This document shows, one piece after another, positions 1 through 6,961 of a stretch of DNA of 13,818 bases. Positions within the stretch are counted from its first letter, which is position 1. The number at the start of each line of letters is the position of its first letter. The stretch is from Pseudomonadota bacterium. Lineage in GTDB: Bacteria > Pseudomonadota > Alphaproteobacteria > Caulobacterales > Aquidulcibacteraceae. The notes under the pieces were generated by a model. It searched no databases, had not been told where the DNA came from, and saw only the letters and a program-made list of their open reading frames with translations. Location: positions 1-13,818 of the forward strand of contig JAEWNX010000354.1 in NCBI GenBank assembly GCA_023461135.1, given 5' to 3'. A program made the position numbers and the translations under genes.

Positions 1-587
1 GTCCCTGGCTCATCTTTCCCGCGGCGCTTCCAGCCTGTGATCATCGCCGGAACAAGGGCGTCCCTGGCCCTCAAGGTTTCGACTGCCACGCCAAGTACGT
101 GCACAACCACGAGCGCTTGCAGCACTCGAAAAGCGATCTCGTGCGCCTCGGAGAGTTCGAGGCCCCAGACGCCGGCGAAAGGACCGGCGTTGTCGTCACC
201 GCCGCTGAAGAGTCCGGTGAATACGATAACGGCGATGTTGAGAAGCAGCAGGACCACCGCCAGAGCGCCAAGTGGATTGTGTCCAAGGCGCCGTTTCGGC
301 CTTGATGAGGCGAGGTCGCGAACGTGCGCGACTATCGCGGCAGGTCCCGCCACAAAGTCGGCAAACCGGGCGTGCTCGCCGCCGACAAATCCCCAAACGA
401 TGCGGAACACGAGGAGCCCGGCTATCGCCTCGCCTGCAAGACGATGGATGGAGGCCGCAGAACCCTCACCTTCGCCGGTAAACCAGGCGACCGCGATTAA
501 CGCGAGCAGCAGCCAGTGAAAGAGCCGCACTGGCGCGTCCCACACGAAGACGCGGCGAATGCCGTCGGGGAGCACTGCTTGTGTCAT
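1..587 (-). CDS. Cytochrome b561-type membrane protein (partial)
   Basis: Reading frame open from the ATG at 587 to the window edge: 195 codons, with the C-terminus missing. The protein resembles the cytochrome b561 / Ni-Fe-hydrogenase b-type cytochrome family, inner-membrane diheme proteins that pass electrons between quinones and partner redox proteins. The family opening is visible (VWDAPVRLFHWLL, residues 15-28). Hydrophobic helices lie at about 24-36, 52-68, 105-125 and 150-170. Candidate heme-ligand histidines are H24, H48, H149 and H163, in the family's usual helix positions. No soluble partner is visible, so the redox partner is unknown. The ATG is preceded by only a weak purine stretch. 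A FixK-type box lies about 320 bp upstream, and a doubtful 44-codon ORF ends 22 bp before the start. Family assignment is confident; the exact physiological role is inference. Confidence 0.85.
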   Translation of the reverse strand, partial: MTQAVLPDGIRRVFVWDAPVRLFHWLLLALIAVAWFTGEGEGSAASIHRLAGEAIAGLLVFRIVWGFVGGEHARFADFVAGPAAIVAHVRDLASSRPKRRLGHNPLGALAVVLLLLNIAVIVFTGLFSGGDDNAGPFAGVWGLELSEAHEIAFRVLQALVVVHVLGVAVETLRARDALVPAMITGWKRRGKDEPG

Positions 588-609
588 CGCAAGCTCAGAT
601 ATTGGTCAC

Positions 610-744
610 CTAGTGGGTTCGTCCAAATCGCGGACCCGCTCTGCCCGCAACTTCTGCCGCAACGCCGCCCATCGCTCGCCCCAAGCGCGGACGGCGCTCG
701 ACAAGTACTGGAGCGGGCGACTCTATTTGTACAGCGTCCGTCAC
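610..744 (-). CDS. Doubtful small ORF upstream of cytochrome b561
   Basis: This 44-codon ORF starts at a GTG at 744 and ends at a TAG 22 bp before the cytochrome b561 ATG. The start has a good GGAG ribosome binding site eight bases upstream. The product begins MTDAVQIESPAPVLVERR and is rich in Arg, Gly and Ala, with no membrane segment or recognised domain. It is included because its position, strand and ribosome binding site would suit a leader gene cotranscribed with the cytochrome. A random ORF of this length is common in GC-rich DNA, so it may not be a gene. Confidence 0.25.
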   Translation of the reverse strand: MTDAVQIESPAPVLVERRPRLGRAMGGVAAEVAGRAGPRFGRTH

Positions 745-902
745 GGTGGCATCTCCGCTGCTGAAAGCGTGTGCGCCTCAGCTGTCGGTCAGCCTGAGCA
801 CCGGTGGGGGGACGGCGGTGTGCTGAGGCCGGCAGCGACAGCCGAGGCGCGAGGCGGCTGCATGCAGCGAAGGTGACGCTAACGGGTTACGAGCCCTCTC
901 CT

Positions 903-916
903 TTGATCCTGCTCAA
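903..916. promoter_or_regulatory. FixK/FNR-type box
   Basis: TTGATCCTGCTCAA matches TTG[AC]-N6-[GT]CAA and is nearly palindromic (TTGAT against TTGAG read from the other strand). The only gene it can face productively is the leftward cytochrome b561 (or the small ORF at 744). Its centre is about 322 bp from the cytochrome ATG and 165 bp from the small ORF, so a long leader must be assumed. It is the least well placed of the boxes. Confidence 0.55.
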
Positions 917-987
917 ATCTCTCGTGAATCGACTTTCTGCGTTCGAGCGAAGGTCGGTGTCGTTCTGTTGCTCGCGATGACGTCGCG

Positions 988-1017
988 GGCGCCGGATGGC
1001 ACGAGCCTTCCGGCGCC
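988..1017 (-). terminator. Strong GC hairpin after hsp20
   Basis: A perfect 9-bp inverted repeat (GGCGCCGGA at 988-996 and TCCGGCGCC at 1009-1017) continues, after one T-T mismatch, into three more pairs closing an ACGA tetraloop. It begins 8 bp beyond the hsp20 stop codon. No T-run follows on the minus strand, so it may be an L-shaped terminator or an mRNA 3'-end stabiliser rather than a classical intrinsic terminator. Confidence 0.6.
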
Positions 1018-1025
1018 GCTTCCTC

Positions 1026-1493
1026 TTAGTTCGGCGCGATCTTGATCTTCTGCGCCTGCGCCGTCGCCGGCTTCGGCAGCGTGATCTTCAGGACGCCCTT
1101 GTCCATGCTCGCCTTGATGGCGCCGGTGTCGATGCCGGGCGGCAGCGCCAACGAGCGCTCGAAGGAGCCATAGCTGCGCTCCACCAGGCGATAGGACTTG
1201 TTCTTCTCTTCCTTCTCGGCCCGCTTCTCGCCGCGGATCGTCAGCACGTCGTTCGAGAGGCTGATGTCCAGATCCTTCTCGTCAATGCCTGGCAGCTCGG
1301 TCGTCACTTCGATCGACTTGTCCGTCTCAGTGACCTCCATGCTGGGGGTGAACGCCGTCATGTCGAAACCGCGCCACGTGCCGAAGTTGTCGAAAACGCG
1401 TTCGATCTCCTGCTGAAGCGCGGTGAAGGGCGTTGTCCGCCGAGCGAGGCGCGCCCCGTTTTCTTGAGTCTTGGTAACTTCCGTTGAGGCCAT
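1026..1493 (-). CDS. Hsp20 small heat shock protein
   Basis: A 155-residue ATP-independent chaperone of the alpha-crystallin/Hsp20 family that holds unfolding proteins in the cytoplasm. The alpha-crystallin domain spans about residues 48-152: PSMEVTETDKSIEVTTELPG at the start, the ELPGIDEKDLDISL strand, and the hallmark GVLKITLPK near the end. A short N-terminal arm contains the usual aromatic segment. Start chosen at the ATG at 1493 because GGAGG sits five bases upstream; the in-frame extension to 1523 has no such site. It is transcribed alone: a FixK-type box is centred 94 bp upstream of the ATG and a strong hairpin follows the stop. HspX (Rv2031c) of Mycobacterium tuberculosis is a hypoxia-induced member of the same family. 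Confidence 0.95.
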   Translation of the reverse strand: MASTEVTKTQENGARLARRTTPFTALQQEIERVFDNFGTWRGFDMTAFTPSMEVTETDKSIEVTTELPGIDEKDLDISLSNDVLTIRGEKRAEKEEKNKSYRLVERSYGSFERSLALPPGIDTGAIKASMDKGVLKITLPKPATAQAQKIKIAPN

Positions 1494-1580
1494 ATTTTCC
1501 TCCATCGAGACAAGAAGCGCCAACCCCCGAAGGGCCCAGCACTATGGCAAGCATTTCAAGCAGGACTCACACCGCTGGCC

Positions 1581-1594
1581 TTGATCCGGCGCAA
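1581..1594. promoter_or_regulatory. FixK/FNR-type box upstream of hsp20
   Basis: TTGATCCGGCGCAA matches TTG[AC]-N6-[GT]CAA on both strands. Its centre is about 94 bp upstream of the hsp20 ATG, so activation from the usual -41.5 position would put the transcription start near 1546 and give a leader of about 50 bases. The surrounding 16-mer recurs exactly at 11463-11478, upstream of another operon. Confidence 0.7.
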
Positions 1595-1705
1595 ATGGGG
1601 ATCGTCTCGGGACGCAGGAGGGCCTTTTTTCCTGCTGGTCCTAGGCGCACCGAGGACCGGTCGCCCACGTTTCGTGCCAGCGCCTATTCGCGGAGATGCG
1701 CTGGT

Positions 1706-4105
1706 CTAGGCGGCGCCCGGAAACACGGCCTTCGCTGCCAGCCTTTCTGCTTTGGCGACTTGCTGCTTGACGGCGACGAAGCTGTCCGGCGTCACCGAGA
1801 TCGAGTCGATTCCGTACTCCACCAGGAAGGCGGCGAACTCCGGATGATCGCTCGGCGCCTGTCCGCAAAGCCCGACTTTCACGTCGTGTCTATGCGCCTC
1901 CTGGATTACGTCGCCGATCAGCCGGCGCACCGCCTCGTCTTGTTCGTCGAACAATTCCTTCAGCTCAGCGGAATCGCGGTCAACACCCAATGTGAGCTGG
2001 GTCAGGTCGTTGCTGCCGATCGAGAAACCATCGAAGCGGCTCGCAAACGCTTCCGCCAAGATGACGTTCGAGGGAATCTCGCACATCACGTAGATCTTCA
2101 ATCCGTTCTCGCCGCGTCTCAAACCGTTCTCGGCCATCACTTCGAGCACACGATCCGCTTCTTTGGGGGAGCGGCAGAATGGGATCATCACTATGACATT
2201 GGTGAAGCCCATCTCCTCCCGAAGACGCTTCAGCGCCCGGCACTCGAGCGCGAAACCGTCGCGGTAAATCGGCAAGTAGTAGCGCGACGCTCCTCGCAGT
2301 CCGAGCATCGGATTTTCTTCCTTCGGCTCGAAGGCGGCGCCGCCGACCAAGTGCGCATACTCGTTCGTTTTGAAGTCGCTGGTGCGAATGATCACCGGGT
2401 TTGGCCATCCCGCGGCGGCAATGCGCGCCAGGCCACGCGCGAGCTTGTCGACGAAATACTCTCCCTTATCGGCGAAGCCGGCGGTCATCTCCGCGATCGC
2501 CCGCTTGGCCGCTTCATCCTTCAATGTATCGAAGCCGAGCAAGGCCATCGGATGCGCCTTGATGTGATTGCTGATGACGAACTCCATGCGCGCCAGCCCA
2601 ATGCCGTCGGCAGGCAATCGCCACCAGCGGAAGGCTGCCGCGGGATCGGCGAGATTGAGCATGATTTGAGTCCAGGTCTTCGGCACACTGGCGACGTCAA
2701 TGTCGCTTACTTCCACGCCAGCGGCGCCCTCGTATACGAAACCGTCGATGCCTTCGGCGCACGATACGGTTACAATCTGGCCATCGCGCAGGACGTCGGT
2801 CGCGTTGCTCGCGCCGATGACCGCTGGCAGCCCGAGTTCTCGACTCACAATCGCCGCGTGCGAGGTGCGCCCGCCGTGGTCCGTGACGATCGCCGCCGCG
2901 CGCTTCATGATCGGCACCCAATCCGGGTCCGTTGTCTTTGTGACCAGGACTGCGCCGTCGGTGAAGCGTGCGATCCCCTCGGCGCTATCGATGCGGCAAA
3001 CCGGCCCTGTAGCAATAGCTTCGCCGATACTGAGGCCTTTCACGAGCAGCTTGCCCTTCGAACGTAAGCGATAGGATCGAAGCACGCCCATCTGCCTTTG
3101 CGACTGCACGGTCTCTGGCCGCGCCTGTACGATGAACAGCTCGCCGGTTTCTCCATCTTTGGCCCATTCCATATCCATCGGCCGGCCGTAATGTGTCTCG
3201 ATCACGCAAGCCCAACGCGCGAGCTGAAGAATCTCGCTGTCTGTCAGCGCGAATGCGGCGCGCTCCTTCGGCGTTGTGGCGACGTTGCGCGTCACCTTTC
3301 CGCCCTCGCCCCAGATCATCTTGATCTCTTTGCCGCCACCCTTCTTCTCCATGATCGGAATTAGGGATGGATCGCTGAGCAACGGCTTGAACACTTCATA
3401 CCGGTCGGGATCGACGGCGCCTTGGACGACGTTCTCGCCCAAACCCCAAGCTGCGTCGATGACCACGACCTTGTCGAAGCCGGTTTCGGTATCGATCGAG
3501 AACATGACGCCGGCGCTGGCGAGGTCCGATCGCACCATCGCTTGCACGCCCACCGATAGCGCCACCTTCATGTGATCGAATCCGTGCGCGATTCGGTAGG
3601 CGATGGCGCGATTCGTGAACAGCGACGCAAGACAGCGTCTGGCCGCGTCCAGCAGCGCCTCCTCTCCGCGAACGTTGAGATAGGTCTCGAGTTGGCCTGC
3701 AAAGCTTGCAGTAGGCAAATCCTCAGCCGTTGCGCTCGACCTCACGGCGACACTGGCGTTTTCTTTTTTGTTCCGCCTGCAGAATTCGCTGTAAGCGCGG
3801 CGCAAAGATTGGTCCACCGCGGCGGGCCAGCGGCCTTGTAAGAAAAGCGCGCGAATGCGCTCGCCCACGTCGCTCACCGGCTTTGACTTGAGGTCGGCAA
3901 GCGCGGCGCTCAGTGGTCCACGCAAGCCGTTCGCGTCCACGAAAGCCCAATAGGCCTCTGTTGTCAGCGCAAATCCCGGCGCCGTGCGTATGCTGGGCAG
4001 ACTGCGCGCCATTTCCGCGAGTGAGGCGTTCTTGCCGCCCACACGAGCCGGCTCCGGCTGGCTCGGCGCATCGAACCAGATGATGTAATCTCGCTCGTCT
4101 GACAT
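1706..4105 (-). CDS. ppsA: Phosphoenolpyruvate synthase
   Basis: 799 residues, close to the roughly 790 of E. coli PpsA. It converts pyruvate, ATP and water to phosphoenolpyruvate, AMP and phosphate in the cytoplasm, the entry step of gluconeogenesis from C3 compounds. The N-terminal ATP-grasp domain (about 1-335) includes VGGKNASLAEM (22-32), VAVRSSATAEDLPTASFAGQ (119-138) and the closing IVQARPETV. The swivelling phosphohistidine domain carries GGRTSHAAIVSRE with the phosphorylated histidine at H416. The C-terminal PEP-binding barrel (about 475-799) has MCEIPSNV, IGSNDLTQLTLGVDRD and GLCGQAPSDHPEF with the catalytic cysteine C747. The start at 4105 is preceded by AAGGGA at proper spacing and gives the family N-terminus; an in-frame extension upstream reads through the promoter. 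Divergent from the PAS/pfkB pair; a FixK-type box is centred 55 bp upstream. Confidence 0.97.
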   Translation of the reverse strand: MSDERDYIIWFDAPSQPEPARVGGKNASLAEMARSLPSIRTAPGFALTTEAYWAFVDANGLRGPLSAALADLKSKPVSDVGERIRALFLQGRWPAAVDQSLRRAYSEFCRRNKKENASVAVRSSATAEDLPTASFAGQLETYLNVRGEEALLDAARRCLASLFTNRAIAYRIAHGFDHMKVALSVGVQAMVRSDLASAGVMFSIDTETGFDKVVVIDAAWGLGENVVQGAVDPDRYEVFKPLLSDPSLIPIMEKKGGGKEIKMIWGEGGKVTRNVATTPKERAAFALTDSEILQLARWACVIETHYGRPMDMEWAKDGETGELFIVQARPETVQSQRQMGVLRSYRLRSKGKLLVKGLSIGEAIATGPVCRIDSAEGIARFTDGAVLVTKTTDPDWVPIMKRAAAIVTDHGGRTSHAAIVSRELGLPAVIGASNATDVLRDGQIVTVSCAEGIDGFVYEGAAGVEVSDIDVASVPKTWTQIMLNLADPAAAFRWWRLPADGIGLARMEFVISNHIKAHPMALLGFDTLKDEAAKRAIAEMTAGFADKGEYFVDKLARGLARIAAAGWPNPVIIRTSDFKTNEYAHLVGGAAFEPKEENPMLGLRGASRYYLPIYRDGFALECRALKRLREEMGFTNVIVMIPFCRSPKEADRVLEVMAENGLRRGENGLKIYVMCEIPSNVILAEAFASRFDGFSIGSNDLTQLTLGVDRDSAELKELFDEQDEAVRRLIGDVIQEAHRHDVKVGLCGQAPSDHPEFAAFLVEYGIDSISVTPDSFVAVKQQVAKAERLAAKAVFPGAA

Positions 4106-4153
4106 GGGCGTTCCCTTTGGGTGCACCGATCCCACGCCGGGCGCTTCCTTGCA

Positions 4154-4167
4154 TTGCGTTGGCTCAA
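4154..4167. promoter_or_regulatory. FixK/FNR-type box, proximal to ppsA
   Basis: TTGCGTTGGCTCAA matches TTG[AC]-N6-[GT]CAA. The centre is about 55 bp from the ppsA ATG, which would place a transcription start near 4119 and leave a short leader holding the AAGGGA ribosome binding site. It sits 20 bp from a second box, in the divergent promoter region. Confidence 0.6.
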
Positions 4168-4186
4168 GGCGATTCCGCCTCGGCGA

Positions 4187-4200
4187 TTGAGCCCGATCAA
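4187..4200. promoter_or_regulatory. FixK/FNR-type box, proximal to PAS/pfkB operon
   Basis: TTGAGCCCGATCAA is close to the FNR palindrome TTGAT-N4-ATCAA and matches TTG[AC]-N6-[GT]CAA. Its centre is about 81 bp upstream of the ATG at 4275. A TATGGT at 4217-4222 is a plausible -10 element, giving a start near 4229 with the box about 35-40 bp upstream, a typical activator position. Confidence 0.65.
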
Positions 4201-4274
4201 GGCCGAAGAGCCGAAGTATGGTCTGATGCGCCACAGACACGCGGAGCCGCTGGCCCCGCATGTGGAGACCGACA

Positions 4275-4706
4275 ATGGCCGACGCTGTGACGCCCTTCCC
4301 CTTGAGGGACATCGAGCCGGAACTTGAGGGCCTGCGCAAATATTGGGCCTCGCTCGTCCGCGGCAACAACGACATGCCGTTTGGAGACGACTTCGCGCCT
4401 CCCGCTGTCGCGCACCTGTCCGCACGCCTCTTGGTCTTAGACGTCTTCGATAAGCCCAACCGCTTCCGCTACAGCGGCCTCCTCGGCAGCGACCTTGTGA
4501 AACGCTATGGCGAGGATGTGCGCGACCTCTTTCTCCATGAAACGGCGCGGCGCTCGCCCTTCGACTTTCTGGAATCGCAAGCTGAAGCGACCGTTGAGAG
4601 CGCGAGACCCACTTACTATCGAGGCGGCGACTACTCCCGCATTCTGCTTCCGATGTGGGGAGATGGCCGCATCTGCATGCTGGTCGGCGCCGTCGTGTGG
4701 CGTTAG
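4275..4706 (+). CDS. Stand-alone PAS_5-like domain protein
   Basis: 143 residues. The sequence looks like the PAS_5 family: a YWASLVRGNNDMPFGDDFAPP opening (about residues 24-44), LLVLDVFDKPNRFRYSGLLGSDLVKRYG (about 52-80), then a phosphate- or ligand-pocket-like core ending ILLPMWGDGRICMLVGAVVW. Such proteins are soluble, single-domain and without an output domain; their ligands and partners are mostly unknown. The start at 4275 is supported by GGAG seven to eight bases upstream; an in-frame ATG at 4260 lacks a ribosome binding site. The pfkB start lies 6 bp after the stop, so the two are almost certainly one operon under the FixK-type box at 4187-4200. A sensory or modulatory role in the low-oxygen response is inference. 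Confidence 0.7.
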   Translation: MADAVTPFPLRDIEPELEGLRKYWASLVRGNNDMPFGDDFAPPAVAHLSARLLVLDVFDKPNRFRYSGLLGSDLVKRYGEDVRDLFLHETARRSPFDFLESQAEATVESARPTYYRGGDYSRILLPMWGDGRICMLVGAVVWR

Positions 4707-4712
4707 CGGCGC

Positions 4713-5645
4713 ATGCCGGCGATTCTCACAGTCACACTTAATCCCGCCGTTGATGTCTATACATCCGTCCCACAGCTTGCACCGGCGCATAAGCTCCGCT
4801 GCAACCCAGAACGGCGTGATCCTGGCGGTGGTGGAATAAATGTCGCCCGCGTGATCGACCGCTTAGGCGGCGATGTCGAAGCCGCCTTTCCTGCGGGCGG
4901 TCCCATTGGCGATTTCTTGCAGCGTCTCGTTCGCGAAGAAGGTCTTCGCGCTCGCATCACGCCAATCGATGGCGTCACCCGAGAGAGTTTCACCGTGCGC
5001 GAAGAGGCAAGCCAGAACGAGTTTCGTTTCGTTTTGCCTGGCCCGCCCCTTAGCTCCGATGAACTCGACGCCTGCTACGCCAGCGTATCGGCAGGAGCTG
5101 CACGTTACATCGTCGTGAGCGGCAGCTTGCCCTCGGGCGCGCCTGCTGATGCGTACGCCCGCCTTGCTGTCCTAGCCAAGCGCAATGGGGCAAGGTTCGT
5201 ACTTGATGCATCCGGCGAGGCCCTGCGATGGGCGCTGGAAGAAGGCGTCTACCTCGTGAAGCCGAACCTTCGCGAACTTCGCGAACTGACCAATGCGCCG
5301 CTCAACGCGGAAGCGGATGTGGTCGAGGCAGCGCGAACCATCATTCGATCGGGAAAGGCGGAGATCGTGGCGGTCAGCCGGGGCGCCGAGGGGGCGCTCT
5401 TGGCTACGCGAGACGAAGTCTGGACCGCGGAAGCAATCAAAGCGTCGGTTGTCAGTTCGGTGGGCGCCGGCGACAGCTTCTTGGCAGGCTGCGTGTGGTC
5501 GCTCGTGCGCGGCGACCAGATCGAGACGGCCTTTCGCTATGCGCTCGCCGCAGGCGCAGCGGCGCTGCTGCAACCAGGCACAACACTCTGCAATAAGGCC
5601 GATGTGAAGCGTCTCGCGCAGCGGGCCGTCACGCGACGGCTCTAG
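4713..5645 (+). CDS. pfkB: 6-phosphofructokinase, PfkB (ribokinase) family
   Basis: 310 residues, the length of E. coli Pfk-2, which it resembles throughout. It should phosphorylate fructose 6-phosphate with ATP to fructose 1,6-bisphosphate in the cytoplasm. Seen directly: TLNPAVDVYT (7-16), the substrate-binding DPGGGGINVARV (36-47), FPAGGPIGD, the VVSGSLPSG motif, LVKPNLRELREL and the anion-hole/catalytic SVGAGDSF with catalytic base D254. The DPGGGGIN form and GTTLCN near the C-terminus favour Pfk-2 over 1-phosphofructokinase or tagatose-6-phosphate kinase, although those cannot be excluded. Cotranscribed with the PAS protein (6-bp gap). A pfkB (Rv2029c) is also part of the M. tuberculosis hypoxia regulon. 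The stop lies about 10 bp from the remnant of a convergent alcohol dehydrogenase. Confidence 0.92.
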   Translation: MPAILTVTLNPAVDVYTSVPQLAPAHKLRCNPERRDPGGGGINVARVIDRLGGDVEAAFPAGGPIGDFLQRLVREEGLRARITPIDGVTRESFTVREEASQNEFRFVLPGPPLSSDELDACYASVSAGAARYIVVSGSLPSGAPADAYARLAVLAKRNGARFVLDASGEALRWALEEGVYLVKPNLRELRELTNAPLNAEADVVEAARTIIRSGKAEIVAVSRGAEGALLATRDEVWTAEAIKASVVSSVGAGDSFLAGCVWSLVRGDQIETAFRYALAAGAAALLQPGTTLCNKADVKRLAQRAVTRRL

Positions 5646-5654
5646 GGCGTTCAC

Positions 5655-6056
5655 ATGCAGCTTGTAGAGAAAGCGCGCGTCAGCGAGGACATGCGTGGCA
5701 AAGCCGCCATCGCGCGTGTAGCCCATGAATTCCGGCGCATCGCACAGATTCTCGCGATCAGCGGCGCAATAGCTGCACGCGCCACAAACGCCGCCGAGCC
5801 ACCCGACGCCGACACGCTCTCCTATTCCAAGCTCGCTCACGCCGACGCCTATGCAATCAACAATTCCCACGATCTCGTGCCCGGGCGTGATTGGCGAGCG
5901 TCTGGTGGGCAACTCACCGTCGACGACGTGAAGGTCCGTCCGGCAGACGCCGCACGCGCTGACGCGAATGCGAACCTCGCCCGGTTGCGGCGCGGGGTCG
6001 GGCATTTCCTCAACGCGCAACGGCGCGCCAGGCCGAGCAAGGCGCATGGCGAGCAT
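5655..6056 (-). pseudogene. Zinc alcohol dehydrogenase, truncated N-terminal fragment
   Basis: The first roughly 133 codons match the GroES-like domain of zinc-dependent alcohol dehydrogenases: MRLARPGAPLRVEEMPDP, ACGVCRTDLHVVDGELP, TPGHEIVG, GERVGVGWLGGVCGACSYC, NLCDAPEFMGYTRDGGFA. Numbered from the ATG at 6056, catalytic zinc ligands C38 and H60 and structural zinc ligands C91, C94, C97 and C105 are present. Homology ends near ADARFLYKL, at about 5655. The frame stays open but reads antisense through pfkB down to 5172 and has no dehydrogenase character. The Rossmann NAD(P)-binding domain and third catalytic zinc ligand, about 200 residues, are therefore missing. The fragment abuts the intact 3' end of pfkB, which suggests a deletion joined the two. 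A perfect FNR-type box still stands at its 5' end. The start is uncertain (ATG 6056 or 6047). Confidence 0.75.
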
Positions 6057-6091
6057 TGTCTCCAACCATCACTACCCGACGTGGTTCAAGG

Positions 6092-6105
6092 TTGATCAAG
6101 ATCAA
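6092..6105. promoter_or_regulatory. Perfect FNR/Anr/FixK box
   Basis: TTGATCAAGATCAA is an exact TTGAT-N4-ATCAA palindrome, the strongest operator in the window. It lies between the truncated alcohol dehydrogenase (minus) and the small membrane protein gene (plus). For the plus direction, AAATAC near 6131-6136 could be a -10 element, with transcription starting near 6140 just ahead of the AAGGAGA ribosome binding site. For the minus direction, the centre is about 42 bp from the dehydrogenase ATG. Confidence 0.85.
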
Positions 6106-6154
6106 ACCATGCTCACGCTGCTCAGCGCAAAAATACCGGGCAAAGGAGACGGCG

Positions 6155-6439
6155 GTGACCACAACCAGCATCGCGGCTCGGCCGCACCGAATGAATGTGG
6201 TTCATGCATTGGTCGTTGGCGCGGCGGTGACCGCGTTTCTCCTCATCATCTTGTGGACCACCGAGGCCGCCGGCGTACTGCCGTTGTCACCGGACCTCCG
6301 CAGTCTCCTTTTCCAGACGAGCGAGCGGGGCCCGGCGGCGCCTCTCTACAATGTGGGCTTTATGATCGCCTTTGGCGCCATCACCGGCGCCTCCATCGCA
6401 ATCTTCGCCAATCTGCTCAGCTTTATGGACCGCAGGTAG
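6155..6439 (+). CDS. Small two-helix membrane protein, unknown function
   Basis: 94 residues from a GTG start, chosen because AAGGAGA lies five to six bases upstream; an open frame extending back to 6056 crosses the promoter and FNR box. Two hydrophobic segments, about residues 14-34 (VVHALVVGAAVTAFLLIILW) and 66-88 (LYNVGFMIAFGAITGASIAIF), flank a loop ending in a charged C-terminal MDRR. It is probably an inner-membrane protein. I do not recognise the family. It follows a perfect FNR-type box and precedes another small gene by 6 bp, so the two form an oxygen-responsive operon of unknown role. Confidence 0.8.
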   Translation: MTTTSIAARPHRMNVVHALVVGAAVTAFLLIILWTTEAAGVLPLSPDLRSLLFQTSERGPAAPLYNVGFMIAFGAITGASIAIFANLLSFMDRR

Positions 6440-6445
6440 ATTCCC

Positions 6446-6712
6446 ATGGACGCACGCACCGCCGCCTCAGACCCTTCCCGCTTCGCGACCTTCGAAGACG
6501 TCCGTCATGTGCTGGGCGAGGTGGAAGACACTGTCATCGCTGAAATCCTTTCAGTCCGGCCGACCTATCGCGACCTCAGCGAAGCCGCCATCTGGGCGCA
6601 CGGCGACTCGGACTTGGTGGTGCGCGAGCGCGGAGACCTTACTGCCGGCGCCCTCGCCATCGCCGAAATCCTAGTGCGGCACGAAGAGGATATTCTCGAC
6701 GACGCCGGCTAG
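6446..6712 (+). CDS. Small acidic protein, unknown function
   Basis: 88 residues, strongly acidic and without membrane segments. The sequence FEDVRHVLGEVEDTVIAEIL then PTYRDLSEAAIWAHGD predicts helical segments, and it ends HEEDILDDAG. I have the impression of a recurrent small-protein type in alphaproteobacterial stress clusters but cannot name a family. The ATG lies 6 bp after the stop of the membrane protein, with only a weak AGGT upstream, so translation may be coupled. Codon use and composition are normal for the window. Confidence 0.75.
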   Translation: MDARTAASDPSRFATFEDVRHVLGEVEDTVIAEILSVRPTYRDLSEAAIWAHGDSDLVVRERGDLTAGALAIAEILVRHEEDILDDAG

Positions 6713-6961
6713 ATCAAACGCTTGAGCACTCCATCGCACCACCATGCGCGACCTTATGGGTGGAACTTTATTACACTCGCAGTCACTCGGGCTCAGTTTC
6801 GTGCACCCGCTCGCAGTGGCTTGGTCGCATAGTAAGACGCGCAGTCCGGTTAGCGGCCTCGTATCACACGCCGGCCTTTGAGAGGACCGTGCGTCTCGGT
6901 CACGACCGTTCAATTCTTCGAGCGCAAATGAGGCTCGGCCGCGCGCCGACTCCGTGGCCCC

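Larger units (their letters stand above)
588..1025. other. 438-bp gap between cytochrome b561 and hsp20
   Basis: No convincing full-size gene is seen here on either strand. The plus-strand ORFs in this stretch give low-complexity, Ser/Arg-rich translations with no domain. The stretch holds the doubtful small minus-strand ORF at 610-744, a FixK-type box at 903-916 and the hairpin after hsp20 at 988-1017. It probably serves as the leader and promoter of the leftward cytochrome gene plus the hsp20 terminator. Confidence 0.5.

Noticed and set aside
1613..1640. CAGGA/TCCTG inverted repeat with a T-run downstream of ppsA
   Set aside because: The stem is only about five to six pairs, and the T-run lies in the loop rather than after the stem, so it does not look like an intrinsic terminator.
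1484..3067. 527-codon plus-strand ORF
   Set aside because: It lies antisense to hsp20's upstream region and to ppsA, whose protein matches a known family end to end. The plus-strand translation has no domain character.
5172..5654. Continuation of the alcohol dehydrogenase frame
   Set aside because: The frame stays open but is antisense to intact pfkB, and the translation loses all dehydrogenase similarity after about residue 133, so only the 5655-6056 part was annotated.
6713..6961. Possible genes or RNA in the 249-bp convergent gap before cfa
   Set aside because: The ORFs on both strands overlap each other, have no domain character, and no tRNA-like fold or operator was seen.
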